Assembly (NCBI RefSeq): GCF_034048115.1
Contig: NZ_CP139145.1
Span: 3,162,001 to 3,226,000, forward strand
Direction of reading: 5' to 3'
Source: Pseudarthrobacter sp. IC2-21
GTDB lineage: Bacteria > Actinomycetota > Actinomycetes > Actinomycetales > Micrococcaceae
Length of the DNA: 64,000 nucleotides
Within the stretch, counting starts at the first letter, position 1. Each line of letters begins with the position of its first letter. Made by a program: the position numbers and the translations under genes. This document shows positions 42,839 to 51,970 of this stretch, one piece after another. The notes beneath the pieces were generated by a model. That model had not been told where the DNA came from. It did no database searches and was given only the letters and a program-made list of their open reading frames with translations.

Positions 42839-43825
42839 ATGAACCAGCCGACCGCTAACGACAACACACACAGCCGAAACTTCGAAACAGACGCCCCCAG
42901 GGTCGATCTCGTGACGGGCCCAAAACGGGTCAACAAAAAACTGTGGGGAGGCATGGCGGGCGCCGCCGTCGTTGCCACACTCAGCATCGCTGCTCTGATA
43001 GGACCAGCGGCAACCGCGCCCGGGGCACCTTCGGCCGCAGGAGCAATCACGACGGCGGACGCACCGGATGGGCAGGGCACCGCACCTGTGGCGGCGGCAC
43101 CCGCGGAAACGCCCTCCGCGGTCCCGGCCATCCCCGCTGCGGCTGACCCCGTTTCCATTCCAGCGGAAGCCGCCGCCCCGGCGGAAGCGCCGGCCCCGGC
43201 GGCTGCGGCACCACCACCGGCCACCGACACCAACGTCTATACCGTGGTCCCGGGAGACACCGTAGGCGGGATCGCGGCCCGTCACGGCGTGGACATGAAC
43301 GCCATGCTCGCGGCCAACGGACTCGGTGCTTACAGCTTGATCGTCCCGGGGCAGACCCTGAAACTGACCGGTCCCGCCGTCGTGGTTTCAGCACCCGCCC
43401 CCGCACCCGCCCAGGCCGCCGCCCCGGCGCAAGCTGCACCGGCACCGGCCCCGGCTGCGGTTCCCGCGGCCGGGGCCCTGGTTCCTGCCGCACCGGCGGT
43501 CCGGACCATCTATGTGGCAGGTGCCGGTGGACAGTCCATGGTTGACGCCTGCATCGGGCCCATCCATTACACGCCAAATGACGGGTATTCACTCTTCATC
43601 ACGGAGCACGATTTCTGCGGCGGCTGGGCGCGTTTCTCCGGAATCGGCGTCGGTGAAACGGTCAGCATTCCCGGCTACGGCACCTTCAAGGTGACAGCCA
43701 GGGGCCAGGTGCCCAACCCGGGCACCACAAACGACGTCATCCGGGTGTTCGGCGGCTTCCCGCGGGCCATCCTGCAGACATGCATCCCCGGCACCAACCA
43801 GATGCTGCTGATCGCCCTGAACTGA
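42839..43825 (+). CDS. Secreted LysM protein with a sortase-like C-terminal domain
   Basis: The ATG at 42839 (MNQPTANDNTHSRNF) gives 328 residues; the frame upstream is open but poor. A signal-anchor helix covers 36-58 (WGGMAGAAVVATLSIAALIG). An alanine/proline-rich linker reaches 131. One LysM repeat (VYTVVPGDTVGGIAARHG to LIVPGQTLKL) covers 133-176, followed by a second Ala/Pro linker. The C-terminal 107 residues resemble a sortase fold, with His257 in ITEHDFC, FSGIGVGETVSI, GTFKVT and Cys315 in ILQTCIPG. The arginine expected after the cysteine is missing (NQMLLIAL). Cys238 and Cys260 may form a disulfide. Confidence 0.82.
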   Translation: MNQPTANDNTHSRNFETDAPRVDLVTGPKRVNKKLWGGMAGAAVVATLSIAALIGPAATAPGAPSAAGAITTADAPDGQGTAPVAAAPAETPSAVPAIPAAADPVSIPAEAAAPAEAPAPAAAAPPPATDTNVYTVVPGDTVGGIAARHGVDMNAMLAANGLGAYSLIVPGQTLKLTGPAVVVSAPAPAPAQAAAPAQAAPAPAPAAVPAAGALVPAAPAVRTIYVAGAGGQSMVDACIGPIHYTPNDGYSLFITEHDFCGGWARFSGIGVGETVSIPGYGTFKVTARGQVPNPGTTNDVIRVFGGFPRAILQTCIPGTNQMLLIALN

Positions 43826-43832
43826 GCAGAAA

Positions 43833-43877
43833 CTTGTTCGCGGTTCCGAACCTGCAAGGCAGGGAGCCGCGAACAAG
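43833..43877. terminator. Long-stem hairpin downstream of the LysM gene
   Basis: CTTGTTCGCGGTTCC at 43833-43847 pairs with 43863-43877 with one mismatch around 15 bases. It starts seven bases after the LysM gene stop and ends 32 bases from the convergent CBS gene. No T run follows. Confidence 0.65.
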
Positions 43878-43909
43878 GCTATAGGGAATTGATTAATGCG
43901 GCGTGTCTG

Positions 43910-44341
43910 CTAGGCCGACATGTGATGGCGTTCGGAGATGTGCTCCACCAGGGCGCCCACCCGGTCTTCGGTGTAGTTGCGGGCGATGTCGCCCTGGCTG
44001 ATGATGCCAACCAGTTTGTGGTCGGCAATCACCGGGAGCCGCCGGACCTGGTGGGTCTCCATCATCTCGATGGCAGCGTCAACGCTCGCATCAGCGTCCA
44101 CCCAGTAGGGCTTGCCCGAGGCGAGTTCGCGGGCCATCATCTCGCGGGGGCTGCGGCCGGCGGCGACACATTTCAGCACGATGTCGCGGTCTGTGATCAT
44201 GCCCTGCAGCTTGCCGTCATCGCCGCAGATCGGCAATGATCCGCAATCCAGGTCCAACATCATCCGTGCCGCATCTTCGAGCGTCTGCCCTTCCTTGATG
44301 CACCGGGCATCCGTGGTCATGAATTCACGTACAGCACTCAT
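43910..44341 (-). CDS. CBS-pair domain protein
   Basis: The ATG at 44341, preceded by AAGGAGG, gives 143 residues made entirely of two CBS motifs (MTTDARCIKEGQTLEDAARM and YWVDADASVDAAIEMMETHQ). Each ends in a LPICGDDGKLQGMITDRDIV or LPVIADHKLVGIISQGDIA strand-helix. Such proteins bind adenine nucleotides and regulate partners. GxxTDRDI is typical of the stress-related stand-alone type. No partner enzyme is encoded nearby. Confidence 0.9.
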   Translation of the reverse strand: MSAVREFMTTDARCIKEGQTLEDAARMMLDLDCGSLPICGDDGKLQGMITDRDIVLKCVAAGRSPREMMARELASGKPYWVDADASVDAAIEMMETHQVRRLPVIADHKLVGIISQGDIARNYTEDRVGALVEHISERHHMSA

Positions 44342-44562
44342 TGGTCCTCCTTCATCGATTGTGTATCGACGCAGGGCACCGGGGCACATGCGCCGATGCT
44401 GCCAGACTACGCCCGGCCCGGAGGACCTGTCGACGGTGTTTTCAGCCGGCCTGGCCCACGGGTTTTCCCCTGCTGACGGTCCATTCCCCCGGTAACGCCG
44501 AGGGGAATAGACCGTCCCGCGGGGAAAAGCGGACGGGCCGGACCCACCGGTTTCCAGGCACA

Positions 44563-44599
44563 AAAAAGCCTCCGGAACCTGGTGGTTCCGGAGGCTTTT
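44563..44599 (-). terminator. Intrinsic terminator of tRNA-Tyr
   Basis: A perfect 16-bp stem (AAAAGCCTCCGGAACC and its complement, 44564-44579 with 44584-44599) and a four-base loop are followed on the minus strand by further T residues. It lies eight bases beyond the tRNA-Tyr 3' end. Confidence 0.92.
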
Positions 44600-44606
44600 C
44601 CTTGGG

Positions 44607-44688
44607 TGGCAGATGAGGGATTCGAACCCCCGTAGGCGTTGCCAGCTGATTTACAGTCAGCCCCCTTTGGCCGCTCGGGTAATCTGCC
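44607..44688 (-). tRNA. tRNA-Tyr (GTA anticodon)
   Basis: The minus strand starts GGCAGATTACCCGAGCGGCC and folds as a class II tRNA. It has a perfect acceptor stem, anticodon loop CTGTAAA (anticodon GTA), a long variable arm (GGCAACGCC region) and a normal TTCGAAT T loop. The CCA end is not encoded. Confidence 0.96.
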
Positions 44689-44870
44689 GAACTTCAAAAG
44701 AAGATCACCCCCGGCTGCAGTCTGCAGAACGTCCGTTTCCGGGCCGTTCCGCTTCCAGTAACCGCGGGCAAGACAACTTTACAGAACTTCTGCCGAAGAA
44801 TCGAATCGAGCCGGTTCACCATCGCAGCCGGCCCTGAAACCCGCGCGGTTCCGCGGGAAAACCGGGTCAC

Positions 44871-45125
44871 TCAGGCTTCGCCGAGAATGCGTCCTGCCAG
44901 CTTTGCCTCGAACTTCACTGCCTGCTCTTCCGTAATCTGGTTCAGCTGGACTGCCCGCCGCAGGTCCTCGCTGACGCCGTTCATCCGGGCGGAGGCATCC
45001 GGAACGGGGCTGAACATAATGGAACCAGCCAGGGCGGCCGCCGCGACGGAGGTTGCGGCGGTGGCAACCGCTCCGGCGGCGAGGGCGGTTGACCGGGTGA
45101 CGTAACGGACGGCGTTGTTGTTCAT
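44871..45125 (-). CDS. Small secreted or membrane-anchored protein of unknown function
   Basis: This 84-residue protein (ATG at 45125, RBS AAAGGGAAG) has a basic start and a hydrophobic alanine-rich segment (residues 14-37), like a signal peptide or anchor. A mature part of about 45 residues is predicted helical (DLRRAVQLNQITEEQAVKFE). The AVQLNQITEEQAVKFEAKL stretch recalls short SHOCT-like helices but is too short to assign. An overlapping open frame at 44779-45159 looks non-coding. Confidence 0.6.
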   Translation of the reverse strand: MNNNAVRYVTRSTALAAGAVATAATSVAAAALAGSIMFSPVPDASARMNGVSEDLRRAVQLNQITEEQAVKFEAKLAGRILGEA

Positions 45126-45326
45126 TGCTTCCCTTTCGTGCTTCTTCCAACTCGTTCAACTCTCCCCCGCATGGCTTCGTTCCCGCCGGGCGTCCGCTAT
45201 GAGGGAACTGTGAATCCGTCCGCGCCGGTCCGCAGTAGCGTCACAGCCGATCCGTATTAGGCTGGAATGCAGAGAATAACGCCCTCCGGAGCCATTGCGG
45301 GGGCACCCATCAGCACAAGGAGAGTC

Positions 45327-45818
45327 ATGGCAGGCGAGTCAACGTTCGACGTCGTAAGCAAAGTGGACAAGCAGGAAGTGGCCAACGCCCTGCACCAGGC
45401 GCAGAAGGAACTCGTCCAGCGCTACGACTTCAAGGGTGTGGGCGCCGAGGTTGATTTCAGCGGCGAGAAGATCCTGATGAAGGCCAATTCCGAGGAACGG
45501 GTCATGGCTGTGCTGGACGTGCTGCAGTCCAAGCTGATCCGCCGCGGCATCTCACTGAAGTCCCTGGACACCGGTGAACCCTACGCGTCCGGCAAGGAGT
45601 TCCGGCTGGAAGCCACCATCAAGGAAGGCATCGAGCAGGACCTGGCCAAGAAAATCAACAAGCTGATCCGGGATGAGGGGCCCAAGGGCGTCAAGTCCCA
45701 GATCCAGGGCGATGAACTCCGCGTTTCTTCCAAGTCCCGTGACGACCTGCAGTCCGTGATGGCGCTGCTGAAGGACTTTGACGAGGCAGACCTGCAGTTC
45801 GTCAACTTCCGCAGCTAG
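45327..45818 (+). CDS. yajQ: YajQ-family nucleotide-binding protein
   Basis: The ATG at 45327 (MAGESTFDVVSKVDKQEV) follows AAGGAGA and gives 163 residues, the exact family length. ELVQRYDFKGVGAEVDF, IRRGISLKSLD and KVNFRS-like ending (LQFVNFRS) are conserved blocks. YajQ binds cyclic di-GMP in some bacteria and RNA or nucleotides in others. The target here is unknown. Confidence 0.95.
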   Translation: MAGESTFDVVSKVDKQEVANALHQAQKELVQRYDFKGVGAEVDFSGEKILMKANSEERVMAVLDVLQSKLIRRGISLKSLDTGEPYASGKEFRLEATIKEGIEQDLAKKINKLIRDEGPKGVKSQIQGDELRVSSKSRDDLQSVMALLKDFDEADLQFVNFRS

Positions 45819-45853
45819 CGCACGACGGCGGCGCCTGGCTTAAGTGGTCAGCG

Positions 45854-46723
45854 TCAGCTAAGCGGCCGGCCAGCCATCCGCTCCAGCCGGTTGATGCGGT
45901 CGCTCATGGGCGGGTGGGTCGCGAACAGCTTGGTCATGGCGCCGCCGCGGAAGGGGTTGGCGATCATCAGGTGAGACGTATTGACCAGCCGCTGATCCTG
46001 CGGCAATGGCGCAATCCGCACACCCTGTTCGATCTTGCGCAGGGCTGAGGCGAGCGCCAGCGGATCGCCGGTGAGCTGCGAACCGTCCTCGTCGGCGTCG
46101 TACTCCCTGGTCCGGGAGATGGCCAGCTGGATCAGGGAGGCTGCGAAGGGCGCCAGGAGCGCCATGGCGATCATGGCCAGCGGGTTGGCGTTCCGTCGGT
46201 CACCGCCGCCGAAGAACAGCAGCATCTGGCCCACCGAGGTGATCACGCCGGCCACCGCGGCTGCCACCGAGGACGTGAGGATGTCCCGGTTATAGACGTG
46301 CATCAGCTCATGCCCCAGTACCCCGCGCAGTTCCCGGGCGTCCAGCAGCTGCAGGATCCCTTCGGTGCAGCAGACGGCCGCGTTCCGGGGGTTCCGGCCT
46401 GTGGCGAAGGCGTTCGGGTTCATGGTGGGTGAGAGGTAGATGCGCGGCATCGGCTGGTTGGCCCGGGCTGAAAGTTCGCGCACAATCTGGTACAGCTGCG
46501 GCGCCTGGGCTTCGGTCACGGGGTAGGCCTGCATGGAGCGGATGGCGATCTTGTCGCTGTTCCAGTAGCCGTAAGCTGTGGTGCCCACCCCCACCAGGGC
46601 CATGATCCAGATGGGTGCCGCGCTGCGGGTGTTCAGCCCGATCAGGCCGCCCAGCCCCAGAAGCACGGCCCAGAGCACTCCGAAGAGCGCCGCAGTCTTC
46701 AGTCCGTTGTAATGCCTGTGCAT
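45854..46723 (-). CDS. htpX: Zinc metalloprotease HtpX
   Basis: The ATG at 46723 ([15 protein letters not shown]) is the family start and gives 289 residues. Two N-terminal membrane helices are followed by the zinc-binding HELMH at residues 138-142 ([13 protein letters not shown]), further helices, and the third ligand region REYDADEDG. HtpX degrades damaged membrane proteins at the cytoplasmic membrane. It is convergent with yajQ, with 35 bases between the stops. Confidence 0.95.
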   Translation of the reverse strand: MHRHYNGLKTAALFGVLWAVLLGLGGLIGLNTRSAAPIWIMALVGVGTTAYGYWNSDKIAIRSMQAYPVTEAQAPQLYQIVRELSARANQPMPRIYLSPTMNPNAFATGRNPRNAAVCCTEGILQLLDARELRGVLGHELMHVYNRDILTSSVAAAVAGVITSVGQMLLFFGGGDRRNANPLAMIAMALLAPFAASLIQLAISRTREYDADEDGSQLTGDPLALASALRKIEQGVRIAPLPQDQRLVNTSHLMIANPFRGGAMTKLFATHPPMSDRINRLERMAGRPLS

Positions 46724-46803
46724 GTCCCCGCTCCTCGATCTCGCCCCAACACGGCCGCCCCGACACAACGCCGGTGCACAGGCCGCACGGGTAAGGCAGG
46801 GCC

Positions 46804-48075
46804 CTACGGCACCGGACTATGGGCATCGTACTTCCGGAAACCCGGCTGAAGCTGAGAGACCAGCCAGGCCACCAGCACGCACAACGCCCCGCCCAGAAGC
46901 AGGACCCAGCCCTCACTTAAAATCTTAGTCCCGCCGCCCGCCAGCAGGTCGCCCACGCGGGGCCCGCCGGCCACCACCACAATGAAGACGCCCTGGAGGC
47001 GTCCGCGCAGATGATCCGGCGCGGCGGCCTGCAGGATGGTGTTGCGGAAGACGGCACTGATGGAGTCGGCGATCCCGGCCAGGGCACAGCACACCGCCGC
47101 AGGGACCAGCCACAGGGTCGCGCCGCCGTCGGACGTCCGCCCTGCCAGGAGCACCACCGCGCCGAAGCCGGCAATGGAGGCGCCCCAGCCCATCACGGAC
47201 CACACCACCGCGCTCCCCTGCCACCGCACCCGGCCCAGGGGTCCGGAAAAGAGCCCGGCGAGGAAGGCGCCCACGGCGGTGGAGGCCAGCAGGATGCCCA
47301 TGGTGGACTCGCCGCCGCCGATCATCAGGGCGCCGATGGCCGGCATCAGCGCCCGGGGCTGGGCCAGGATCATGGCCACGAGGTCGATGATGAAGGTCAT
47401 CCGCAGGTTTGGCCGCGTGCCCAGGAAGCGGAAGCCTTCAATCACGGACCGGATCCCGGCCCGGCCCGCGGTTCCCGAGGGTGGAATGGACGGCAGCCGG
47501 AAGACCGCCCACAGGACAAAGACGAAGCACATCAGGTCGATGGTGTAGGTCCACGCGAAGCCCACCCACGCCACCAGCACGCCGGCCAGCAGAGGGCCCA
47601 CGGTCATGGCCAGCCCGAAGGTGATCATGTTGAGCGCGTTGGCTGCGGGCAGCAGTTCCCTGCGGAGGAGCGTGGGGATGATGGCGCTGCGCGCAGGCTG
47701 ATTAATGGCCTGGGCGCCGCTCTGGAGGGCCACCAGGAGGTAGAGGATCCAGACGTTTCCCAGGTGCAGCCAGGACTGGAGCGCAATCAGGCCGGTGGTC
47801 AGCCAAAGGACTGAGCTGGCCAGCAGCACCACCGTGCGGCGGTTGTGGGCATCGGCGATGGAACCGCCCAGCAGGCCGCCGAACACCAGCGGCACCAGCG
47901 CGAAAACACTGAGGAGGCCAACGTAGAAGCTGTCCTGGGTCAGCCGGTAGACCTCGAGGCTGACGGCCACGAGGGTGAGCTGACTGCCCACGGCGGCCAC
48001 GGCAGAGCCAAGCCAGAGACGGCGGAACGCCGGGCTCTCCCGCAGCGGCGTGACGTCTGCCAGTAATTTCCCCAC
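46804..48075 (-). CDS. MFS exporter (EntS/DHA3 type)
   Basis: This 423-residue protein has 12 predicted helices with [20 protein letters not shown] at the start, [18 protein letters not shown] in the second loop and [16 protein letters not shown]. These fit the enterobactin-exporter-like (DHA3) branch, which also includes macrolide exporters. The substrate cannot be read. It is divergent from the Fur-family gene across 173 bases. A link to iron or peroxide control is possible because the Fur box lies in that gap. Confidence 0.87.
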   Translation of the reverse strand: MGKLLADVTPLRESPAFRRLWLGSAVAAVGSQLTLVAVSLEVYRLTQDSFYVGLLSVFALVPLVFGGLLGGSIADAHNRRTVVLLASSVLWLTTGLIALQSWLHLGNVWILYLLVALQSGAQAINQPARSAIIPTLLRRELLPAANALNMITFGLAMTVGPLLAGVLVAWVGFAWTYTIDLMCFVFVLWAVFRLPSIPPSGTAGRAGIRSVIEGFRFLGTRPNLRMTFIIDLVAMILAQPRALMPAIGALMIGGGESTMGILLASTAVGAFLAGLFSGPLGRVRWQGSAVVWSVMGWGASIAGFGAVVLLAGRTSDGGATLWLVPAAVCCALAGIADSISAVFRNTILQAAAPDHLRGRLQGVFIVVVAGGPRVGDLLAGGGTKILSEGWVLLLGGALCVLVAWLVSQLQPGFRKYDAHSPVP

Positions 48076-48207
48076 CCCGCAACCCTAATGGGACCGGCCG
48101 CGCACCGTGCGGGCCGGGCGGCTGGAAGTCCATGCCCTGGGCCGCTCGGCCGGCGAGTCCGTGAACCCGCTCCAGGAGTTCCTTAACTTTGCCCGATGTT
48201 AACCCGC

Positions 48208-48234
48208 ACTTATTATGACGAGATCATAATAAGT
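48208..48234. promoter_or_regulatory. Fur/PerR-type box upstream of the Fur-catalase operon
   Basis: ACTTATTATGA and TCATAATAAGT are perfect complements around five bases (CGAGA). This 27-base AT-rich palindrome overlaps the expected -35 region. A -10-like CATACT follows at 48237-48242, six bases before the start codon. Regulator binding here would block the promoter. Confidence 0.88.
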
Positions 48235-48248
48235 GGCATACTGAAGGC

Positions 48249-48731
48249 ATGACGGAACACTTTGAGGGCCACGAAGCATGGGCTGCCGCCCTGCGGTCCC
48301 ACGGCCGCCGGGTGACCAGGCAGCGGCTGGCCGTGCTTGCCGCCGTCGAACACCACCCGCATTCACCGGCGGAGAGCATCCTCGCTGCCGCCCGGGCCGA
48401 GCTCCCGGAACTCACTGCGCAGTCCGTTTACGTGGTCCTGGGCGACCTCACAGACCTGCACATGCTGCGCCGGTTCGAGCCGCCCCACTCCCCCGCCCTG
48501 TACGAGACCCGCGTAGGCGACAACCACCACCACGCCATCTGCATCAGCTGCGGCCGCGTGGAAGACGTGGAATGCGCCGTCGGGCACGCACCCTGCCTGA
48601 CGCCGCACTGGGATGAGAATGCCAAGCCCATGACCATCCAGATTGCCGATGTGATGTACCAGGGCATCTGCCAGGACTGCCAGCAGTCCCAACAACTTCC
48701 TTCTGAACGTAACCAAGTAATAGAGAAATAG
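48249..48731 (+). CDS. Fur-family repressor (CatR/FurA-like)
   Basis: This 160-residue protein has the Fur winged helix ([43 protein letters not shown]). The metal sites follow: [10 protein letters not shown] for regulatory and structural metal, and CQDCQQ near the C-terminus as the second half of the Cys4 zinc site. It precedes a monofunctional catalase gene by seven bases, as in the peroxide-sensing CatR-catalase pairs of actinomycetes. It most likely represses both genes via the box at 48208-48234 until oxidised by peroxide. The message appears leaderless. Confidence 0.93.
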   Translation: MTEHFEGHEAWAAALRSHGRRVTRQRLAVLAAVEHHPHSPAESILAAARAELPELTAQSVYVVLGDLTDLHMLRRFEPPHSPALYETRVGDNHHHAICISCGRVEDVECAVGHAPCLTPHWDENAKPMTIQIADVMYQGICQDCQQSQQLPSERNQVIEK

Positions 48732-48738
48732 GAGAACA

Positions 48739-50223
48739 ATGACTGCCATTTCAACCACCCAGTCAGGTGCCCCCGTCACGTCCGACGCGCACTCCCAGTC
48801 AGTTGGTGCCGACGGTGCCATCATCCTGACTGACCACTACCTGATCGAAAAGCTCGCCCAGTTCAACCGCGAGCGCGTGCCGGAGCGCGTTGTGCACGCC
48901 AAGGGCGGCGGTGCTTTCGGTACCTTCAAGACCACCTCGGACGTTTCCAAGTACACCAAGGCTGCGTTCCTGCAGCCGGGTGTTGAGACGGACATGCTGA
49001 TCCGCTTCTCCTCAGTGGCCGGCGAGAGCGGCTCCCCCGACACCTGGCGCGATCCCCGCGGCTTCGCCGTCAAGTTCTACACCACCGAGGGCAACTACGA
49101 CCTCGTGGGCAACAACACCCCTGTCTTCTTCATCCGCGACGGCATCAAGTTCCCGGACTTCATCCACTCCCAGAAGCGCCTCCCGGGCACCCACCTGCGT
49201 GACGCCGACATGCAGTGGGACTTCTGGACCCTGTCCCCCGAGTCCGCGCACCAGGTCACCTGGCTCATGGGCGACCGCGGCCTGCCGGCTTCCTGGCGTG
49301 AAATGCAGGGCTACGGCTCGCACACCTACCAGTGGATCAACGCCGAAGGCGAGCGCTTCTGGGTCAAGTACCACTTCAAGTCCAACCAGGGCGTCAAGGC
49401 CATGACCGGCGATCAGGCCGAGGAACTGGCCGGCTCGGACGCGGACTTCTATATCCGCGACCTGCAGGAAAACATCGCCGCCGGCAACTTCCCGTCCTGG
49501 GAACTGCACGTCCAGGTCATGCCCTACGAGGATGCCAAGACGTACCGCTTCAACCCGTTCGACCTCACCAAGGTGTGGCCGCACTCTGACTACCCGCTGA
49601 TCCACGTGGGCACCATGGAGCTGAACAAGAACCCGGAGAACTACTTCGCGCAGATCGAGCAGGCCACCTTCGCGCCCTCGAACTTCGTGCCGGGCATCGC
49701 AGCCTCGCCGGACAAGATGCTGCAGGCTCGCATCTTCTCCTACGCAGACGCACACCGTTACCGCGTGGGCACCAACCACGCCCAGCTCCCCGTGAACCTG
49801 CCCAAGAGCCAGGTCAACAACTACAGCCAGGACGGCCAGGGACGCTTCAGCTTCAACGCCCCCTCTGTTCCGGTGTACGCGCCGAACTCCGTAGGCGGCC
49901 CCGCCGCTGTTGAGCCGGCTTCCCCGGCAGGTGGCTGGGAGAACGACGGCGAGCTGACGCTTTCCGCACACTCGCTCCGTGCCGAAGACGGCGACTTCGG
50001 TCAGGCCGGCACGCTGTACCGCGAAGTGTTCGACGACGGCGCCAAGGCCCGCCTGCTGGACACCATCACCGGCGCCGTGGGCGGCGTGAAGACCGCCGAC
50101 ATCAAGGAACGCGCCATCCAGTACTGGACGAACGTTGACGCCGACCTCGGCGCGAAGCTGCGCGCCAACCTGGGTGCCGGCGCCGTTGACTCCGACGCTG
50201 AGGCTGCCAACAAGATCGGCTAG
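48739..50223 (+). CDS. katA: Monofunctional heme catalase
   Basis: This 494-residue cytosolic enzyme dismutates hydrogen peroxide. The distal heme histidine is His53 in [12 protein letters not shown], the distal asparagine lies in the [12 protein letters not shown] region and the proximal heme tyrosine is Tyr335 in [14 protein letters not shown]. The length is that of small-subunit (clade 3) catalases. A ribosome-binding site AGGAGAA precedes the ATG. It is the second gene of the Fur-family operon and is closed by a strong terminator. Confidence 0.97.
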   Translation: MTAISTTQSGAPVTSDAHSQSVGADGAIILTDHYLIEKLAQFNRERVPERVVHAKGGGAFGTFKTTSDVSKYTKAAFLQPGVETDMLIRFSSVAGESGSPDTWRDPRGFAVKFYTTEGNYDLVGNNTPVFFIRDGIKFPDFIHSQKRLPGTHLRDADMQWDFWTLSPESAHQVTWLMGDRGLPASWREMQGYGSHTYQWINAEGERFWVKYHFKSNQGVKAMTGDQAEELAGSDADFYIRDLQENIAAGNFPSWELHVQVMPYEDAKTYRFNPFDLTKVWPHSDYPLIHVGTMELNKNPENYFAQIEQATFAPSNFVPGIAASPDKMLQARIFSYADAHRYRVGTNHAQLPVNLPKSQVNNYSQDGQGRFSFNAPSVPVYAPNSVGGPAAVEPASPAGGWENDGELTLSAHSLRAEDGDFGQAGTLYREVFDDGAKARLLDTITGAVGGVKTADIKERAIQYWTNVDADLGAKLRANLGAGAVDSDAEAANKIG

Positions 50224-50247
50224 TTCGGTCTTTCCGCAGAACCGAAG

Positions 50248-50284
50248 CACCCCGCCACGGATTGTCCGTGGCGGGGTGTTTTTG
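50248..50284 (+). terminator. Intrinsic terminator of the catalase gene
   Basis: CACCCCGCCACGGA at 50248-50261 pairs perfectly with 50265-50278 around TTG and is followed by TTTTTG, 24 bases after the catalase stop. Confidence 0.93.
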
Positions 50285-50298
50285 TTGTGCGCAGGGGG

Positions 50299-51207
50299 CT
50301 ACGCCACGTCGGTCCGGCTGGCGGAGGCCTGGGTCGGGGCCGCCGAAACCTCGCCCGCTGCCGCCGGGCGGTGGCCTTTCTTGGCCAGCTGGATCTGCTC
50401 GTAGACGTGGTGGCGGAGCTCGGTGAAGCGCGGCAGGGACCGGGTCTCCAACTGGTCGCGGTCCACCGGAAGGTCGATGAGGATATCCTCCTGGACCACC
50501 GTGGGCGAGGAAGACAGGATGATGACGCGCTCGCCAAGGTAGACGGATTCGTCGATATCGTGGGTCACGAACAGGATCGTGATTCCGAGCTTCTTCCACA
50601 CCATGCGGATCAGGTCCTCCAAATCCGCGCGGGTCTGTGCGTCCACGGCGGCGAAGGGCTCGTCCATCAGCAGCACCTCCGGCTGATACGCGATGGCCCG
50701 GGCGATGGCCACGCGCTGCTGCATGCCGCCGGAAAGCTGCCACGGGTAGGAGCGCGGAACGTGGGCCAGGCCCACCGCCTCAAGGGCCTCGTCCACCAGC
50801 TTGTCCCGTTCGGCCTTGGGCACACCCTGGTTCTTCAGCGGCAGTTCCACGTTTTCACGGACGCGCATCCATGGGAAAAGGGAGCGGCCGTACTCCTGGA
50901 AGACGACGGCCATCTTCTTCGGCGGACCCGAGACGCGTTTGCCGTCCAAAAGCACCTCGCCCTCGGTGGGCGCCATCAGCCCGGAAATGCACTTCAGGAG
51001 GGTGGTCTTGCCGGAGCCGGAAGGACCCACGAGGCAGGCCAGTTCGCCGGCGCGCAGGTCAAAGGTCAGGTTGCGCACCGCCTCAATGTCGCCGCCGTCG
51101 GTCTGGTACACCTTCTTCAGGCCGCGCACGGAGAGCATCGCGTCCGGCAGAGTCTTCCCGGCTGGCTGTGTATTCCCGGCTGGTGCCGGGGTTGCCTCAG
51201 GCTGCAT
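50299..51207 (-). CDS. NitT/TauT-family ABC transporter ATP-binding protein
   Basis: This 302-residue ATPase has Walker A GPSGSGKTTLL, Q-loop FQEYGRSLFPW, signature LSGGMQQRV, Walker B VLLMDEPFAAVD and switch FVTHDIDES. These resemble SsuB/TauB-type subunits that drive uptake of nitrate, sulfonates or similar solutes. It overlaps the upstream permease gene by 11 bases and is the last gene of a four-gene leftward operon. Confidence 0.93.
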   Translation of the reverse strand: MQPEATPAPAGNTQPAGKTLPDAMLSVRGLKKVYQTDGGDIEAVRNLTFDLRAGELACLVGPSGSGKTTLLKCISGLMAPTEGEVLLDGKRVSGPPKKMAVVFQEYGRSLFPWMRVRENVELPLKNQGVPKAERDKLVDEALEAVGLAHVPRSYPWQLSGGMQQRVAIARAIAYQPEVLLMDEPFAAVDAQTRADLEDLIRMVWKKLGITILFVTHDIDESVYLGERVIILSSSPTVVQEDILIDLPVDRDQLETRSLPRFTELRHHVYEQIQLAKKGHRPAAAGEVSAAPTQASASRTDVA

Positions 51208-51970
51208 TTTCTACCTCTTTCTGGCCGTGGTACCAGCGCAGGATGTTCCGCTCGGCCCACTGGAAGATGAACGACATGGCTACACCCAGCAGACCAAGCA
51301 CCACAATGCCGGACCACATTTCCGGAATGGCAAAGGACCGCTGGAACTGGACGATGGTGAAGCCAAGCCCCGAGGACGAGGCGAACATTTCGGAGATGAC
51401 CATCAGGATCAGCCCCAGGGACAGGGACTGGCGCACGCCGGCCATGATCTGCGGGCTGGCTGAAGGCAGCACCAGGTACCGGACGCGGGCCCAGCCGTCG
51501 ATCCCGTAGGTGTGGGCCGAATCCGAGAGGACCCCGTCCACGGCCCGGACACCTTCGATGGTGTTCAACAGGACAGGCCACACACAGCCGGAAATGATCA
51601 CCGCCACCTTCATGGAGTCCGTTATGCCCATCAGCAGGATCAGAACCGGAACCAGGACAGGTGGCGGGATCGCGCGGAAGAACTCCAGGGTGGGTTCCAG
51701 CAGCGCCCGGAGCCATCTGACGGAACCGATCAGGACGCCGCCGACGACGCCGATGATGATCGCCGCCACAACCCCCACCAGGAGCCGCCCAACGCTGGGC
51801 AGCACGTCGCTAAAGAAGCGGGGGCCGAACCAGACCTCGCCGAACTTGGCGACCAGGGTTGCAGGAGTGGGGACGAAGAAGTTCACCGTGCCGAGGGTGG
51901 AGGCCCACCAGAGCAGGACCAGCAGGACCGGCAGCGCCAGGACGTAGCCGAGGGTTTTCAGACTTTTCAC
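51197..51970 (-). CDS. NitT/TauT-family ABC transporter permease (second)
   Basis: This 257-residue protein has six predicted helices and the EAA cytoplasmic loop (AHTYGIDGWARVRYLVLPSA) that docks on the ATPase. VPVLILLMGITDSMKVAVII precedes it. It pairs with the permease encoded just upstream (four-base overlap), so the transporter has a heterodimeric channel. Confidence 0.92.
   Translation of the reverse strand: MKSLKTLGYVLALPVLLVLLWWASTLGTVNFFVPTPATLVAKFGEVWFGPRFFSDVLPSVGRLLVGVVAAIIIGVVGGVLIGSVRWLRALLEPTLEFFRAIPPPVLVPVLILLMGITDSMKVAVIISGCVWPVLLNTIEGVRAVDGVLSDSAHTYGIDGWARVRYLVLPSASPQIMAGVRQSLSLGLILMVISEMFASSSGLGFTIVQFQRSFAIPEMWSGIVVLGLLGVAMSFIFQWAERNILRWYHGQKEVENAA

Noticed and set aside
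44779..45159. Alternative open frame (126 codons) over the small secreted-protein gene
   Set aside because: The 84-residue frame has a signal-like hydrophobic segment and a ribosome-binding site; the longer one is arginine- and glycine-rich without either.
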